DNA from: an uncultured Chitinophagaceae bacterium
Lineage (GTDB): Bacteria; Bacteroidota; Bacteroidia; Chitinophagales; Chitinophagaceae
NCBI GenBank assembly: GCA_936908745.1
Contig: CAKZFX010000011.1
Span: 124,001-188,000, forward strand
Direction of reading: 5' to 3'
Length of the DNA stretch: 64,000 nucleotides
The translations under genes and the position numbers were made by a program. Of the stretch, positions 51,911 through 61,079 are shown piece by piece (the stretch's first letter is position 1; the number at the start of each line of letters is the position of its first letter). Below the pieces are notes generated by a model. It did not search any database and had not been told where the DNA came from. It saw only the letters and a program-made list of their open reading frames with translations.

Positions 51911-53378
51911 AACACAATTGGTATTCCGGTGTACTCATGATCTGCAATGTAGACGACTGGATAAAGTTGAACCGGCCGCTTTCATCCGCATATTTTTTTA
52001 GCAGGTCTTCGCCCACAGAGCTTTTTACCTGCAACAATACATCCAGCATTGCAGGCAATAGTTTTTCTCTTTCGATGCTTTCAAACCTTTTTACATAACT
52101 GTCCCAATCCACGTTGGCATTGATCAGCTTGGCTCCTGCCACCGCTTTGGCTTGTTTTGGCGGCACATTGGGTTGCATATTGTCTTTTCGTCCCATCATC
52201 ACATCGTCATCATCTTTGGGCGTTACGTTCATTTCGTCCACGTCATTGATAAGTTTGGGAATACGCATCCGCATCATCAGGCTCGAACTGTCGATCCAGC
52301 TTTTGCCTCCCGGCCAGCCGGCCACGTTGGGCGGGTAAAAAAGCAATTGACCCAATATCCGTTGCAGCAACATCAATGCTTCTTCGTTCTGCAATTTCAT
52401 AGGCAACATACGCTGAATACCCACCAGCAGCTCAACAGGCGATTTTATTTGTGCGCCGACATTTTTTTCTTCGTAAAACCAATCGCTGGTAAACATATCT
52501 TCCAGCAACTGGCTGATATCGTAATCGCTTTTATAAAAACGTTCGGCCATCCAGTCTACTTTGGCGCTGTCCACTTTTTCGTTTACAAAAAACTTATAGA
52601 GTTTGTGTGAAATGTATTTGGCTGTTTGCTTCTGATCTAATAAAATATCCAATACTTCTTCGCCGCCAAAATTGCCGGTTTTGCCCAGCACCGTTTTACT
52701 TCCTGCATCATGCTGAAATTTGCGGAACACAAATTCACCTTTCACATTGGCACCCCAGCCGGTGAAGGCTCTTGCCGCTTCTTTAATGTCATTCTCTGTG
52801 TAGTTGCCCCGGCCCAATGTAAACAACTCCATTACTTCCCTTGCAAAGTTTTCGTTGGGATGGTCTTTACGGTTCTGATTATTATTTAAAAAATTCAGCA
52901 TGGCCGCTGATTTGGAAACTTCTTTTAGTAATGTTCCAAAGTTTCCCAATGCATTACGGCGGATCACATCCAATAAACCCTGCTGGTAAAATATATTGAG
53001 ATTGCGGCAGGCAAAATGTCCATGCCAGAAGAAAGCCATTTTTTCACGAAGTTGTGCAGCGCTGTTTACCATTTCATGCATCCAGTACATGTTCAGGTTT
53101 TTAATGCCTTCCCTGTTTTTTTGCTGGCGCAATTTGCGTTCATCCGCATCCAGTTCCTTTTTTTGCTGACGGCCGAGTTCTTCAATACCCATTACCAATC
53201 CTTTCAGGTAATCATCCGCCACATCCATATAATCCGGGCTCTTTGAAGAAGCCTTTACCAATGCTTTATAATATTGCTTAGGAGTAAATTTTGAAAGATC
53301 ACCCAACTGTTCCACTGCCGGACCAAAACCAGCCCGCCATAGAAGATGCTGGTTTTTGCGTTGATTTGTCAATGACAT
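51909..53378 (-). CDS. DUF1800 family protein
   Basis: This 489-residue protein shows LLWRAGFGP near the N-terminus, MYWMHEMVNSAAQLREKMAFFWHGHFA, NENFAREVMELFTLG, EAARAFTGW, and NVAGWPGGKSWIDSS, all marks of DUF1800. No signal peptide is evident. It is transcribed just before its usual partner DUF1501. The biochemical function is unknown. A low-complexity linker (about 395-420) separates the main domain from the C-terminal helices. Confidence 0.9.
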   Translation of the reverse strand: MSLTNQRKNQHLLWRAGFGPAVEQLGDLSKFTPKQYYKALVKASSKSPDYMDVADDYLKGLVMGIEELGRQQKKELDADERKLRQQKNREGIKNLNMYWMHEMVNSAAQLREKMAFFWHGHFACRNLNIFYQQGLLDVIRRNALGNFGTLLKEVSKSAAMLNFLNNNQNRKDHPNENFAREVMELFTLGRGNYTENDIKEAARAFTGWGANVKGEFVFRKFQHDAGSKTVLGKTGNFGGEEVLDILLDQKQTAKYISHKLYKFFVNEKVDSAKVDWMAERFYKSDYDISQLLEDMFTSDWFYEEKNVGAQIKSPVELLVGIQRMLPMKLQNEEALMLLQRILGQLLFYPPNVAGWPGGKSWIDSSSLMMRMRIPKLINDVDEMNVTPKDDDDVMMGRKDNMQPNVPPKQAKAVAGAKLINANVDWDSYVKRFESIEREKLLPAMLDVLLQVKSSVGEDLLKKYADESGRFNFIQSSTLQIMSTPEYQLC

Positions 53379-53654
53379 GCGGCTAAATTTTGTTTAAGAC
53401 TGCTGCAAATCCAGCAAGTTTAACGCCATACCTCTTAAGTTTTTGCATTGCAAAAAATAAAATGCCTGCAATAGCCACTTATCATAATTTTTTTCATGTA
53501 AAGAAAACTCTTAGGTTTTCCGGAAAAAACAGACTTATAAGGTCATAATTACAATTTCATTATAAAAAAGAACGAACAGTTGTTCAGAATACTGGCCTAT
53601 TAACATAAATTTATTTTAGTTCACATATTATCACACACTTAAAATTTAACCTCT

Positions 53655-54653
53655 ATGAAGAAATTACTTTTTGTTATGGCTGCCGGCTTTTTTATAATGA
53701 CCGGTTGTAACAAAACATCCTCCCCGAATGATGAAGCTGTAAACCCTGCGGATGAAGAAACAAGTGTTTCCGCTTCAAAACGAAGTTGCTCTTCTTACGA
53801 AGTCTTACAGGCACAATTAAAAGCGGATCCTGGTCTTGCAAAACGAATGCAGGATATTGAAGCATTTACAAAAAGAGTAGAAGAAAATCCTTCGGCCTAT
53901 AAGCTGGTAGATGGTGTGATCGAAATCCCGGTTGTGTTTAATGTGATTTATAATACAACCACTGAAAACATTTCAGATGCACAACTCCAATCGCAAATAG
54001 ATGTGCTGAACGAAGATTTTTCGGCCACCAATGCGGATTACAACAACACTTCGACGTATAACAGCGTCAAGTCCGGCAACATAGGTATCCGGTTTGTAAA
54101 AGATGCCGTAAACCGGAAAAAGAATACCAAAAAAAGCTGGGGCACGGATGATGCGATGAAATCCTCTTCCACCGGCGGCATCAATGCCACCTCTCCTACA
54201 ACAAAACTAAATATCTGGATCGTTAACAAAATGATAAGCGATGGAAATACGGTTTTAGGATATGCCCAATTCCCCGGTGGCAGCTCCTCAACAGATGGAG
54301 TGGTGCTGGGATATAAATATACCGGCCGCACTGGCACCGCCACTTCTCCCTTCAACAAAGGAAGAACGGCCACGCATGAAGTAGGGCATTGGATGAACCT
54401 GCGTCATATCTGGGGCGATGCCACCTGTGGCTCCGACTATGTAAACGATACACCGCTGCATAATACTGCTAATACAGGTTGTCCTTCAGCAGGTCATAAA
54501 AGCACTTGCTCAGGCACTCCCGTAGAAATGACAATGAATTATATGGATTATTCTGACGATGCCTGTATGTATATGTTCAGCGCCGGCCAGAAAACAAGGA
54601 TGCTGGCGGTTTTTGCATCCGGCGGCTCCCGCAACAGTTTTGCGCAACTATAG
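53655..54653 (+). CDS. Zinc metalloprotease lipoprotein, M43 (pappalysin) family
   Basis: This 332-residue protein has a lipoprotein signal (MTGC, Cys 18). The zinc site is HEVGHWMNLRH (HExxHxxxxxH) near residue 240, followed by a Cys-containing loop and the Met-turn NYMDYSDDACMYMFS. IPVVFNVIYN near 97 and INIWIVNKM-type strands match the family. It cleaves proteins or peptides at the cell surface or in the periplasm. No T9SS tail is present. Single gene with a good terminator; it may feed peptides to the POT/OPT transporters, but this is only an inference. Confidence 0.92.
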   Translation: MKKLLFVMAAGFFIMTGCNKTSSPNDEAVNPADEETSVSASKRSCSSYEVLQAQLKADPGLAKRMQDIEAFTKRVEENPSAYKLVDGVIEIPVVFNVIYNTTTENISDAQLQSQIDVLNEDFSATNADYNNTSTYNSVKSGNIGIRFVKDAVNRKKNTKKSWGTDDAMKSSSTGGINATSPTTKLNIWIVNKMISDGNTVLGYAQFPGGSSSTDGVVLGYKYTGRTGTATSPFNKGRTATHEVGHWMNLRHIWGDATCGSDYVNDTPLHNTANTGCPSAGHKSTCSGTPVEMTMNYMDYSDDACMYMFSAGQKTRMLAVFASGGSRNSFAQL

Positions 54654-54681
54654 GATTTTATTGATTGAGATATTTCAAATG

Positions 54682-54714
54682 AAAAAGCTGGCCTGATTAA
54701 GCCAGCTTTTTTTA
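54682..54714 (+). terminator. Intrinsic terminator of the metalloprotease gene
   Basis: An 11-bp perfect stem (54682-54692 with 54701-54711) ends in a T run. Confidence 0.85.
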
Positions 54715-54730
54715 ATTATTATCAGCCCAC

Positions 54731-54836
54731 AGAAGGTCGCAGGGAAACAGAGCTTCACAGAGAAATTCTCTGCGGTTCTCCTTATCTCAGTGGTTCCATG
54801 TCTGCCGACAGGCAGGTCGGTCTGTGGCCATATTCA
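54731..54836. repeat. Degenerate cgcagag-type repeat with a 20-bp hairpin core
   Basis: The stretch contains a near-perfect inverted repeat at 54758-54772 (CAGAGAA/TTCTCTG) and, at 54797-54816, a 19/20 match in inverse orientation to the 20-bp core found at 62071-62090 and 63708-63727. It fills the space between two convergent genes. Confidence 0.6.
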
Positions 54837-56108
54837 TCAGTTCAGGATTTTTGCGCCAAAATAAGAATGCAACACTTCCGGCAACAGTACGCCTTCAGCT
54901 GTTTGTTTATTTTCCAGCAAACAAGCTACAATGCGTGGCAATGCCAGTGAACTTCCGTTCAGTGAATGCGACAATTGCATCTTTCCTTTTTCATCTTTAT
55001 AGCGGATCTTCATCCGGTTGGTCTGGTAAGTTTCAAAATTGGAAACAGAGCTCACTTCCAGCCAGCGTTCCTGCGCCGCACTGTACACCTCAAAATCATA
55101 GGTGAGTGCAGATGCAAAACTCATATCGCCGCCGCACAAGGCGAGGATGCGATAAGGCAGCTCCAGCGATTGCAACAGTTTTTCGATATGGTCCACCATT
55201 TCCTGGTGCGCTTCATAACTTTTATCGGCATGCACGATCTGCACGATCTCCACTTTTTCAAATTGATGCACACGGTTCAACCCACGCACATCTTTACCAA
55301 AACTGCCGGCTTCCCTTCTGAAACAAGGTGAATAAGCCGTCATTTTAATTGGCAATTCGGTTTCTTTCACAATCTCATCGCGATAAATATTTGTCACCGG
55401 TACTTCCGATGTAGGGATCATAAAAAAGTTGTCTTCCTGCATATGGTACATCTGTCCTTCTTTATCCGGCAATTGTCCTGTACCGTATGCAGAGGCTTCA
55501 TTCACCATAAACGGCGGCAGGTATTCGGTATAGCCCGCTGCTGTATTAAAGTCAAGAAAATATTGCACCAGGGCTCTTTGCAATTTTGCTCCTTTGCCTT
55601 TGTATAAGGGGAAGCCACTGCCGGTGATCTTAGCGCCGGTTTCAAAGTCAACAATATCGTATTGCTTGATCAAATCCCAATGCGGCACGGCACCGGCTGC
55701 CAATGTTGGTTTGCTGCCGCCTTCTTTTACCACTACATTATCCGCAGCTACTTTGCCCGCAGGCACTCTGTCAGAAGGAATATTTGGCAACTTCACCAGT
55801 TCGTCATGCAATTGCTTTTCAATAGCAGCAAGGTTATCACTGATCGGCTGCAAGGTGGATTTCAGCGAGGCCACTTCCTGTTTCTTTGTTTCCGCTTCCT
55901 CTTTTTGTCCTTTTGCCATCAGCTGACCGATCTCTTTGGACACACTGTTCACCTTCGCCTGGTTGTTATCAAACTCCAGTTGCAATTTTTTGCGCTGGTC
56001 ATCCAGCGAGATGATCGTATCCACCAATCCTGTCTCTCCAAAATGTTTTACGGCCAGTCTTTCTTTTACCCATTCGGGGTTTTGTCTTAACACCTGTAAC
56101 TGCAACAT
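54837..56108 (-). CDS. serS: Serine-tRNA ligase
   Basis: This 423-residue class II aminoacyl-tRNA synthetase has the N-terminal tRNA-binding coiled coil (about 30-105) and the catalytic domain with motif 2 FRREAGSFGKDVRGLNRVHQF and motif 3 NGSSLALPRIVACLLEN. It charges tRNA-Ser. Length is usual. A -33/-7 promoter with ideal spacing lies directly upstream, divergent from the small conserved gene. Confidence 0.98.
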   Translation of the reverse strand: MLQLQVLRQNPEWVKERLAVKHFGETGLVDTIISLDDQRKKLQLEFDNNQAKVNSVSKEIGQLMAKGQKEEAETKKQEVASLKSTLQPISDNLAAIEKQLHDELVKLPNIPSDRVPAGKVAADNVVVKEGGSKPTLAAGAVPHWDLIKQYDIVDFETGAKITGSGFPLYKGKGAKLQRALVQYFLDFNTAAGYTEYLPPFMVNEASAYGTGQLPDKEGQMYHMQEDNFFMIPTSEVPVTNIYRDEIVKETELPIKMTAYSPCFRREAGSFGKDVRGLNRVHQFEKVEIVQIVHADKSYEAHQEMVDHIEKLLQSLELPYRILALCGGDMSFASALTYDFEVYSAAQERWLEVSSVSNFETYQTNRMKIRYKDEKGKMQLSHSLNGSSLALPRIVACLLENKQTAEGVLLPEVLHSYFGAKILN

Positions 56109-56125
56109 TGCTATTAAAATTTGCG

Positions 56126-56155
56126 CAAAGATAAAGCAGACGGCAGAAGCCGCAA
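56126..56155 (-). promoter_or_regulatory. Promoter of serS
   Basis: On the minus strand TTG (56155-56153) and TATCTTTG (56133-56126) are 19 bases apart, an exact Bacteroidota -33/-7 match. The leader would be about 11 bases. Confidence 0.6.
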
Positions 56156-56175
56156 GGCGAAAACGGGCGACCAGT

Positions 56176-56183
56176 TATATTTG
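56176..56183 (+). promoter_or_regulatory. -7 element immediately before the 114-residue gene
   Basis: TATATTTG fits TAnnTTTG and ends 4 bases before the ATG at 56188. Transcription would begin at or near the start codon, giving a leaderless mRNA. No TTG is found at the usual -33 distance. Confidence 0.35.
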
Positions 56184-56187
56184 CAGC

Positions 56188-56532
56188 ATGAGAGCAAATG
56201 ACGATCTGCAACAACGCTGGTGGGACCTGGAGGCCAAACTGGTGGAACGCTTTGGCAAAAAACCGGATATGGAAGCCATTCTTTTCCTAGTAGGCATGCA
56301 GGAAACAGGAATTATGAAAGATAAAATAACCAAGGAACAGAAGCAGGACCTGATGCACGTAGCCGTCTGCACCTTGCTGGCTCCCAGTGGTTATTATGAG
56401 CCCGAAGGCATTGATAAAGACGGCTGGCCGCACTTTAAACAATTGAAACAAATGCCGGATATGAATGCGATAGAACAGGAGAATTTTTTAAAAGACCATA
56501 TCCTGTTGTATTCTCAGAACGCTGACTTTTAA
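56188..56532 (+). CDS. Small conserved hypothetical protein
   Basis: A 114-residue soluble acidic protein without signal peptide or recognised domain. It contains WWDLEAKLVERFGKKPDMEAILFLVGMQE and KEQKQDLMHVAVCTLLAPSGYYE, with a run of helices. I start at ATG 56188; the open frame extends farther upstream but there it overlaps serS on the other strand. It lies 12 bases upstream of the cyclophilin gene and is probably co-transcribed with it. I think it is a widely kept Bacteroidota family of unknown role. Confidence 0.8.
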   Translation: MRANDDLQQRWWDLEAKLVERFGKKPDMEAILFLVGMQETGIMKDKITKEQKQDLMHVAVCTLLAPSGYYEPEGIDKDGWPHFKQLKQMPDMNAIEQENFLKDHILLYSQNADF

Positions 56533-56544
56533 ACTATACGTTAA

Positions 56545-57237
56545 ATGAAAAAGATCATTACCCTTTTTACATTGGTTTGTCTTTCGATGGCTGTGTTGGC
56601 CCAGGACAGCACTGTGCGGAAAAAAGACCGTAAAAGAGATGTGTTGCTGAAAACAACCTATGGCGATATCACCCTTCGGCTGTCTGATTCCACACCGCTG
56701 CACCGTGATAACTTTATCAAACTGGTGAAAACCGGCTACTATAATGGTGTATTGTTTCACCGGGTGATCAAAAATTTTATGATCCAGTCGGGCGATCCAA
56801 ACAGCAAGGATGCCAAACCCGGCATGGCGCTGGGCAACGGCGGACCGGAATACCGCATACCAGCCGAATTCCGGGCAACACTGTTTCATAAAAAAGGCGT
56901 ACTGGCCGCAGCCCGGGATAATAACCCCGAAAAAGCCAGCAGCGGCAGCCAGTTTTATATCGTACAGGGAAAAACATTTACCGACGCAGGGCTGGATTCA
57001 GTAGAAACCTTTCGCCTGAAATTCAAACTGCCGCCGGCACATCGTGAAGTATATAAAACATTGGGAGGCGCCCCGCATTTAGACCAGGGCTATACCATCT
57101 TTGGCGAAACAGTAAAAGGACTGGATGTGGTGGATAAAATCGCTGCGGTAAAAACAAGCACCGCACAAGACAAAGACCGCCCGCTGGAAGATGTAAGAAT
57201 TATCGAAGCAAAGCTGGTGAAGAGGAAAAAGCGATAG
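56545..57237 (+). CDS. Secreted peptidyl-prolyl cis-trans isomerase (cyclophilin type)
   Basis: This 230-residue protein has a signal peptide (cleavage near residue 19, VLAQ) and a cyclophilin domain with TTYGDITLRL, NGVLFHRVIKNFMIQSGD, GSQFYIVQG and DQGYTIFGETVKGLDVVDKI. The catalytic Arg is in FHRVI. It assists folding of exported proteins in the periplasm. An extra charged segment at about 150-175 (before LGGAPHLDQ) is common in Bacteroidota homologues. Confidence 0.93.
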   Translation: MKKIITLFTLVCLSMAVLAQDSTVRKKDRKRDVLLKTTYGDITLRLSDSTPLHRDNFIKLVKTGYYNGVLFHRVIKNFMIQSGDPNSKDAKPGMALGNGGPEYRIPAEFRATLFHKKGVLAAARDNNPEKASSGSQFYIVQGKTFTDAGLDSVETFRLKFKLPPAHREVYKTLGGAPHLDQGYTIFGETVKGLDVVDKIAAVKTSTAQDKDRPLEDVRIIEAKLVKRKKR

Positions 57238-57245
57238 GGTTTTGT

Positions 57246-57356
57246 TTTTCACCGCAGAGATGCAGAGGAGAATCTTATGTATTTATTTGCGAAAACTTGG
57301 CGGCTTTGCGTGAAATAAACTCTGTGGTTCTCCTTTCCTCAGCGGCACTCCGTGGC
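57246..57356. repeat. Degenerate cgcagag-type repeat
   Basis: Phrases such as ccgcagagatgcagagg, ggcggctttgcgtg, ctctgtggttctcc and ctccgtggccc match those in the regions at 54731-54836 and 61988-62290. The 20-bp core is absent. It lies between a gene stop and the terminator at 57367-57403. Confidence 0.5.
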
Positions 57357-57366
57357 CCCAAAAAAT

Positions 57367-57403
57367 AAAAGCCCCGTAGCGCCTAAGCTGCTACAGGGGC
57401 TTT
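57367..57403. terminator. Bidirectional terminator between the cyclophilin and outer-membrane receptor genes
   Basis: The stem AAAGCCCC-GTAGC pairs with GCTAC-A-GGGGCTTT (one bulged A). A-rich and T-rich flanks serve both convergent genes. Confidence 0.75.
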
Positions 57404-57426
57404 CTTTATAAAAAGACTATACTTTC

Positions 57427-59889
57427 TTATTGTCCCATGCCACCTTGCTGGCCGCCGCCTTCTGCTCTCTTCTTCTCATCATCTACGGCAGACTTACGCT
57501 GTGCAGCCGCTTTTACCTGGCTGTTACCAAAGCGCCATGTAAAGTTGATTTTCACCTGCTGCAATTCACCATGACCGTTGAACGTAGAACGAACACCAGA
57601 GAAATCAGATGTACCACCCCACTTCATCGTGCGGAAAATATCAGCCCATGCAATTCTTACGTTGGCTTTATTATTAAACAATACTTTCTGAACACCTAAA
57701 TCCACGCTTCCCATTGCCTTGCTCTTGATCGTTCCCTGCCATACAGACGGAGAGATAAACAAACCTGTCAGCTCACCTGTCCAGCCTTTACCCAGTTTGA
57801 AACCGTTCTGCATATAATAAGTAGCAGAGAACACTTTCAGGTCGATATTACGATCGCCGCCACCGAGGTTGGCTTTGTAATGAGAATAATTAGAATTCAA
57901 TGTTGCAAAGAAGCTATACCATTTGTACTGGAAAGGATAACTGATGTTGAAAGCAAAAATGTCTTGTGATGCAAGGTTTTGCTTGAACATAAATCCTTTG
58001 GTTTTGTCAATCGTATCAGGCACCATGGCAAAAATGTCATTCACATGGCTATAGTTCAATGAAGTGGTCAGTTTGAACTTATAGATATTAGTGATACCAA
58101 TGCTGTTTGTGTACTGGGGGCGCAGGTTGGTATTACCTTTCATGTAAGAATACTCGTTCAGTTTAAACTCAAACGGGTTCAGGTCCTGGTAAGCCGGGCG
58201 GTCAATACGACGGCTGTAAGAGATCGTCCACTGGTTCATCGGGTTTTTATTAAACGTCAATGAAGCACTTGGGAAGAAATCTGTGTAATTACGCTTGAAT
58301 GTTGAATCATACACATCTTTTGCAGGACCTGTACCTTCTTCAAAACCTGTTGAGTGACCCGTGATATTGGTATTCTCCACACGCAAACCCGCCTGGACCA
58401 TAATACCTTTTTTCAACTGCTTGTTATAATTCACATACACAGCATTCACATTCTCTTCATAACGGAAGCGGTTGCTCTTTAAGCTATCATACACATCACC
58501 TGAGCCGTACACATCGTAACGTTTGAAATTGTTATCGGTTTTTACAAAACCAATTTTACCACCCACACCTAAACGGCCACCTTTATAGTTGGTTTCATAA
58601 TCCGCTTTCACTGAATACAGGTTGATGTCCGTCGGGGAGATCATACGGTTGATCACACGATTCGTTTCTGTTGTTCCGTCAGCCAGGTAATAATAGTTAG
58701 GCTGAAGCTGGTTAGAACGGATCTTGAAGAAACCATAGTCAGCGTCAATGCTCAGGTCAGAAGCTCCCGGTTTTGAATTACGGAAGTTAATATTTGCATT
58801 CACGTTGTCCCTGGTCATATCATTGTGATTGGTCGCATTCAGGATTTTCACCAGTTGGCCGGTTGGCTGATAGTAGAAATTCATCGGGCCGCTGGTATTG
58901 AAATCATTGTCAGCGATATTGCCATTCAGCACTACGCCGATCGTATTTTTATTGTCAATAAAATAGTCAGCGCCTACTTTGAAACCATGCGTGTTATTTT
59001 GAAACAGCATGCGGTTAGATTGTTTGAACAAAGTATCAAACGTTGTTCTTTCGCTGTGCATGCGCATTAAATAATCGCCTTTGTTATAGTTATAGCTACC
59101 AAAAACGTTCACTGTTTTATTACGATGATTCAGGTTGATACCGCCATTGTATTTTGGATACACACCCTGCACGTAACCAAGGTTTACCGAACCGTTTGTA
59201 CCAAATGTTTTATTCTTTTTCAAACGGATATTGATGATACCGGCATTACCTGCTGCTTCATACTTGGCTGAAGGGTTGGTAATGATTTCGATAGACTCAA
59301 TCTGTGAAGATTGTGTGCTTTTCAGGAAATTAGACAGGTCAGAACCTGACAGCGGAGATGGTTTGCCATCGATATAAACAGCTACACCGTTTTTACCGGC
59401 AAGGCTGATATTGTCGTCTTTATCAATCATAACGCCCGGCGCTTTGCGCAGGAGTTCCAGGGCGTCATTTCCAACGGCATTGATCGTTCCTTCCACGTTC
59501 AGGATCGTTTTATCGGCCTTTACTTCCACGATCGGTTTTTGAGACGTAACCACTACACCCGCCAGTTCCTGGCTCAATTTGGCCAGCTTAAGGTCTGGGA
59601 TGGCCACATTATTGGCGCCCACCTCAATTACAGAGGAGTAAGCGGGAGTGTAACCTACGTGGCTTACACTTACGAGGTATTTACCTGCATCTGCGCTGAA
59701 GCTGTAAGCGCCATTATCGGCCGTAACGGCCAGTTTAATTACGGATGAATCGGCTGCACGCAGCAGGGACACGGTTGTTTTATCCAATCCCTTTCCCTGG
59801 TCGTCTTTTACAGACCCGGAAATCTTCTGAGCTTGCGAAGAAAACGCTAACAAGCTGAAAGTCAACGCTAAAACAATTAATTTTCTCAT
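57427..59889 (-). CDS. Outer-membrane beta-barrel receptor with carboxypeptidase-regulatory-like domain
   Basis: This 820-residue protein has a signal peptide (SSQAQ, about 20), a carboxypeptidase-regulatory-like domain at about 22-105 (ISGSVKDDQGKGLDKTTVSL), a plug domain at about 115-225 (GNDALELLRKAPGVMIDKDD, GVAVYIDGKPSPL, PSAKYEAAGNAGIINI), and an outer-membrane beta-barrel of the OMP_b-brl_3 kind to the end. The tail is Gly/Gln-rich. Members resemble TonB-dependent receptors; substrate unknown. Two ATGs are possible (59895 and 59889); I use the second, which gives the shorter normal signal peptide. Confidence 0.88.
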   Translation of the reverse strand: MRKLIVLALTFSLLAFSSQAQKISGSVKDDQGKGLDKTTVSLLRAADSSVIKLAVTADNGAYSFSADAGKYLVSVSHVGYTPAYSSVIEVGANNVAIPDLKLAKLSQELAGVVVTSQKPIVEVKADKTILNVEGTINAVGNDALELLRKAPGVMIDKDDNISLAGKNGVAVYIDGKPSPLSGSDLSNFLKSTQSSQIESIEIITNPSAKYEAAGNAGIINIRLKKNKTFGTNGSVNLGYVQGVYPKYNGGINLNHRNKTVNVFGSYNYNKGDYLMRMHSERTTFDTLFKQSNRMLFQNNTHGFKVGADYFIDNKNTIGVVLNGNIADNDFNTSGPMNFYYQPTGQLVKILNATNHNDMTRDNVNANINFRNSKPGASDLSIDADYGFFKIRSNQLQPNYYYLADGTTETNRVINRMISPTDINLYSVKADYETNYKGGRLGVGGKIGFVKTDNNFKRYDVYGSGDVYDSLKSNRFRYEENVNAVYVNYNKQLKKGIMVQAGLRVENTNITGHSTGFEEGTGPAKDVYDSTFKRNYTDFFPSASLTFNKNPMNQWTISYSRRIDRPAYQDLNPFEFKLNEYSYMKGNTNLRPQYTNSIGITNIYKFKLTTSLNYSHVNDIFAMVPDTIDKTKGFMFKQNLASQDIFAFNISYPFQYKWYSFFATLNSNYSHYKANLGGGDRNIDLKVFSATYYMQNGFKLGKGWTGELTGLFISPSVWQGTIKSKAMGSVDLGVQKVLFNNKANVRIAWADIFRTMKWGGTSDFSGVRSTFNGHGELQQVKINFTWRFGNSQVKAAAQRKSAVDDEKKRAEGGGQQGGMGQ

Positions 59890-60028
59890 ATACATAGTCC
59901 TATTTTATGTAGGCTGCGCAAAGATACTTCTGTGTCACGGCAATGTAAAACGCTTACCGACCAATGGTGCGATTGGGGGCCTGAACGGCATCAATTTTTC
60001 GGTGAACTGCGAAAAAAAGAAAGCTGGA

Positions 60029-60061
60029 TTGTTTATTGTCAAGGGGTTTTAACCATATTTG
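60029..60061 (+). promoter_or_regulatory. Candidate promoter of gcvH
   Basis: TTG at 60029-60031 and CATATTTG at 60054-60061 (one base from TAnnTTTG) are 22 bases apart, about 18 bases before the ATG. Confidence 0.4.
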
Positions 60062-60078
60062 CAGCCTAAACAGTTTAT

Positions 60079-60456
60079 ATGAATTTTCCATCAAATCTGC
60101 GCTATACAAAAGACCATGAATGGGTAAGCCTTGAAGGCGATATTGCTACGATCGGCATCACTGAGTTTGCACAAAGAGAACTGGGTGATATCGTTTACGT
60201 GGAAGTGGAAACCATCGGCAAATCCCTGAATGCGGGTGATGTTTTTGGAACGGTAGAGGCCGTAAAAACAGTTTCTGACCTTTATTTACCTGTTGCAGGT
60301 ACTATCAACGAGCTGAATCCGGCATTGGCCAATGCACCCGAACTCGTTAATAATGACCCATATGGTGAAGGCTGGATGATTAAAATGACAGTGAGCAACC
60401 CGGCGGATGTGGCGCAGCTATTGGACGCTTCCGGGTATGAATCGGTTGTCGCTTAG
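60079..60456 (+). CDS. gcvH: Glycine cleavage system H protein
   Basis: This 125-residue protein shows the GcvH pattern TKDHEWVSLEGDIATIGITEFAQ (residues 10-32) and the lipoylation site EAVKTVSDL with Lys 63. It carries the aminomethyl group between the P, T and L proteins in glycine breakdown. No other glycine-cleavage gene is nearby. A terminator follows. Confidence 0.97.
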   Translation: MNFPSNLRYTKDHEWVSLEGDIATIGITEFAQRELGDIVYVEVETIGKSLNAGDVFGTVEAVKTVSDLYLPVAGTINELNPALANAPELVNNDPYGEGWMIKMTVSNPADVAQLLDASGYESVVA

Positions 60457-60489
60457 TCGTTTATATAATTTTAGCAGCATATTTTACAG

Positions 60490-60520
60490 GCGGACTTATT
60501 CTCATAAGCCCGCTTTTTTT
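60490..60520 (+). terminator. Intrinsic terminator of gcvH
   Basis: A 10-bp stem with mismatches (60490-60499 with 60504-60513) is followed by a T run of seven. Confidence 0.7.
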
Positions 60521-60536
60521 GTATCTTAACTAACAA

Positions 60537-61079
60537 TTGAACCTTAAGAAAACATACAGCGAAGCTGAGCTGATATCCTCTTTAAAATACAAAGAAGAAC
60601 AAGCCTTTAGTTATCTCTACGATAACTACGCCCCTGCTTTATATAATATCATTCAGCAAATTGTTCCTGAACGTGAAATTGCCAACGACGTATTGCAGGA
60701 AGTCTTTTTAAATATCTGGCGAAAAATAGACAGCTATGATGCAGATAAAGGACGGCTGTTTACCTGGATGCTCAATATTGCCCGTAATGCGTCTATTGAT
60801 AAACGCCGGTCAAAAGGTTACCAGGACAGTTTAAAAAACCAGCCGTTGGCAGAAGACGTAAATGTATATGCCCACCAGGCGGTCAAAATCCACACAGACG
60901 ATTATGGTTTGCGAAAACTCGTAAACAAACTGAAAGATGAGCAAAAAGTGTTGGTAGAGCTTTCCTACTTCCAGGGATTTACTCATGAAGAAATAGCAAA
61001 GTCGCTGAACCTGCCGTTAGGAACGGTGAAGACAAGGATCAGGGCCGCATTAAGCCAATTAAGAGTATTGTTGCAATAA
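60537..61079 (+). CDS. ECF-type RNA polymerase sigma factor (second pair)
   Basis: This 180-residue sigma factor has region 2 (about 25-95: AFSYLYDNYAPALYNIIQQIV, IANDVLQEVFLNIWRKID, LFTWMLNIARNASIDKRRS) and region 4 (about 125-178: LKDEQKVLVELSYFQGFTHEEIAKSL, ending LGTVKTRIRAALSQLR). The start is TTG at 60537, since the next in-frame ATG would remove most of region 2. It starts about 17 bases after the gcvH terminator and is followed with no gap by its anti-sigma gene. Confidence 0.92.
   Translation: MNLKKTYSEAELISSLKYKEEQAFSYLYDNYAPALYNIIQQIVPEREIANDVLQEVFLNIWRKIDSYDADKGRLFTWMLNIARNASIDKRRSKGYQDSLKNQPLAEDVNVYAHQAVKIHTDDYGLRKLVNKLKDEQKVLVELSYFQGFTHEEIAKSLNLPLGTVKTRIRAALSQLRVLLQ

Noticed and set aside
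55936..56187. Extension of the 114-residue protein back into serS
   Set aside because: It is antisense to serS and has no family support. The -7 element at 56176-56183 supports the ATG at 56188.
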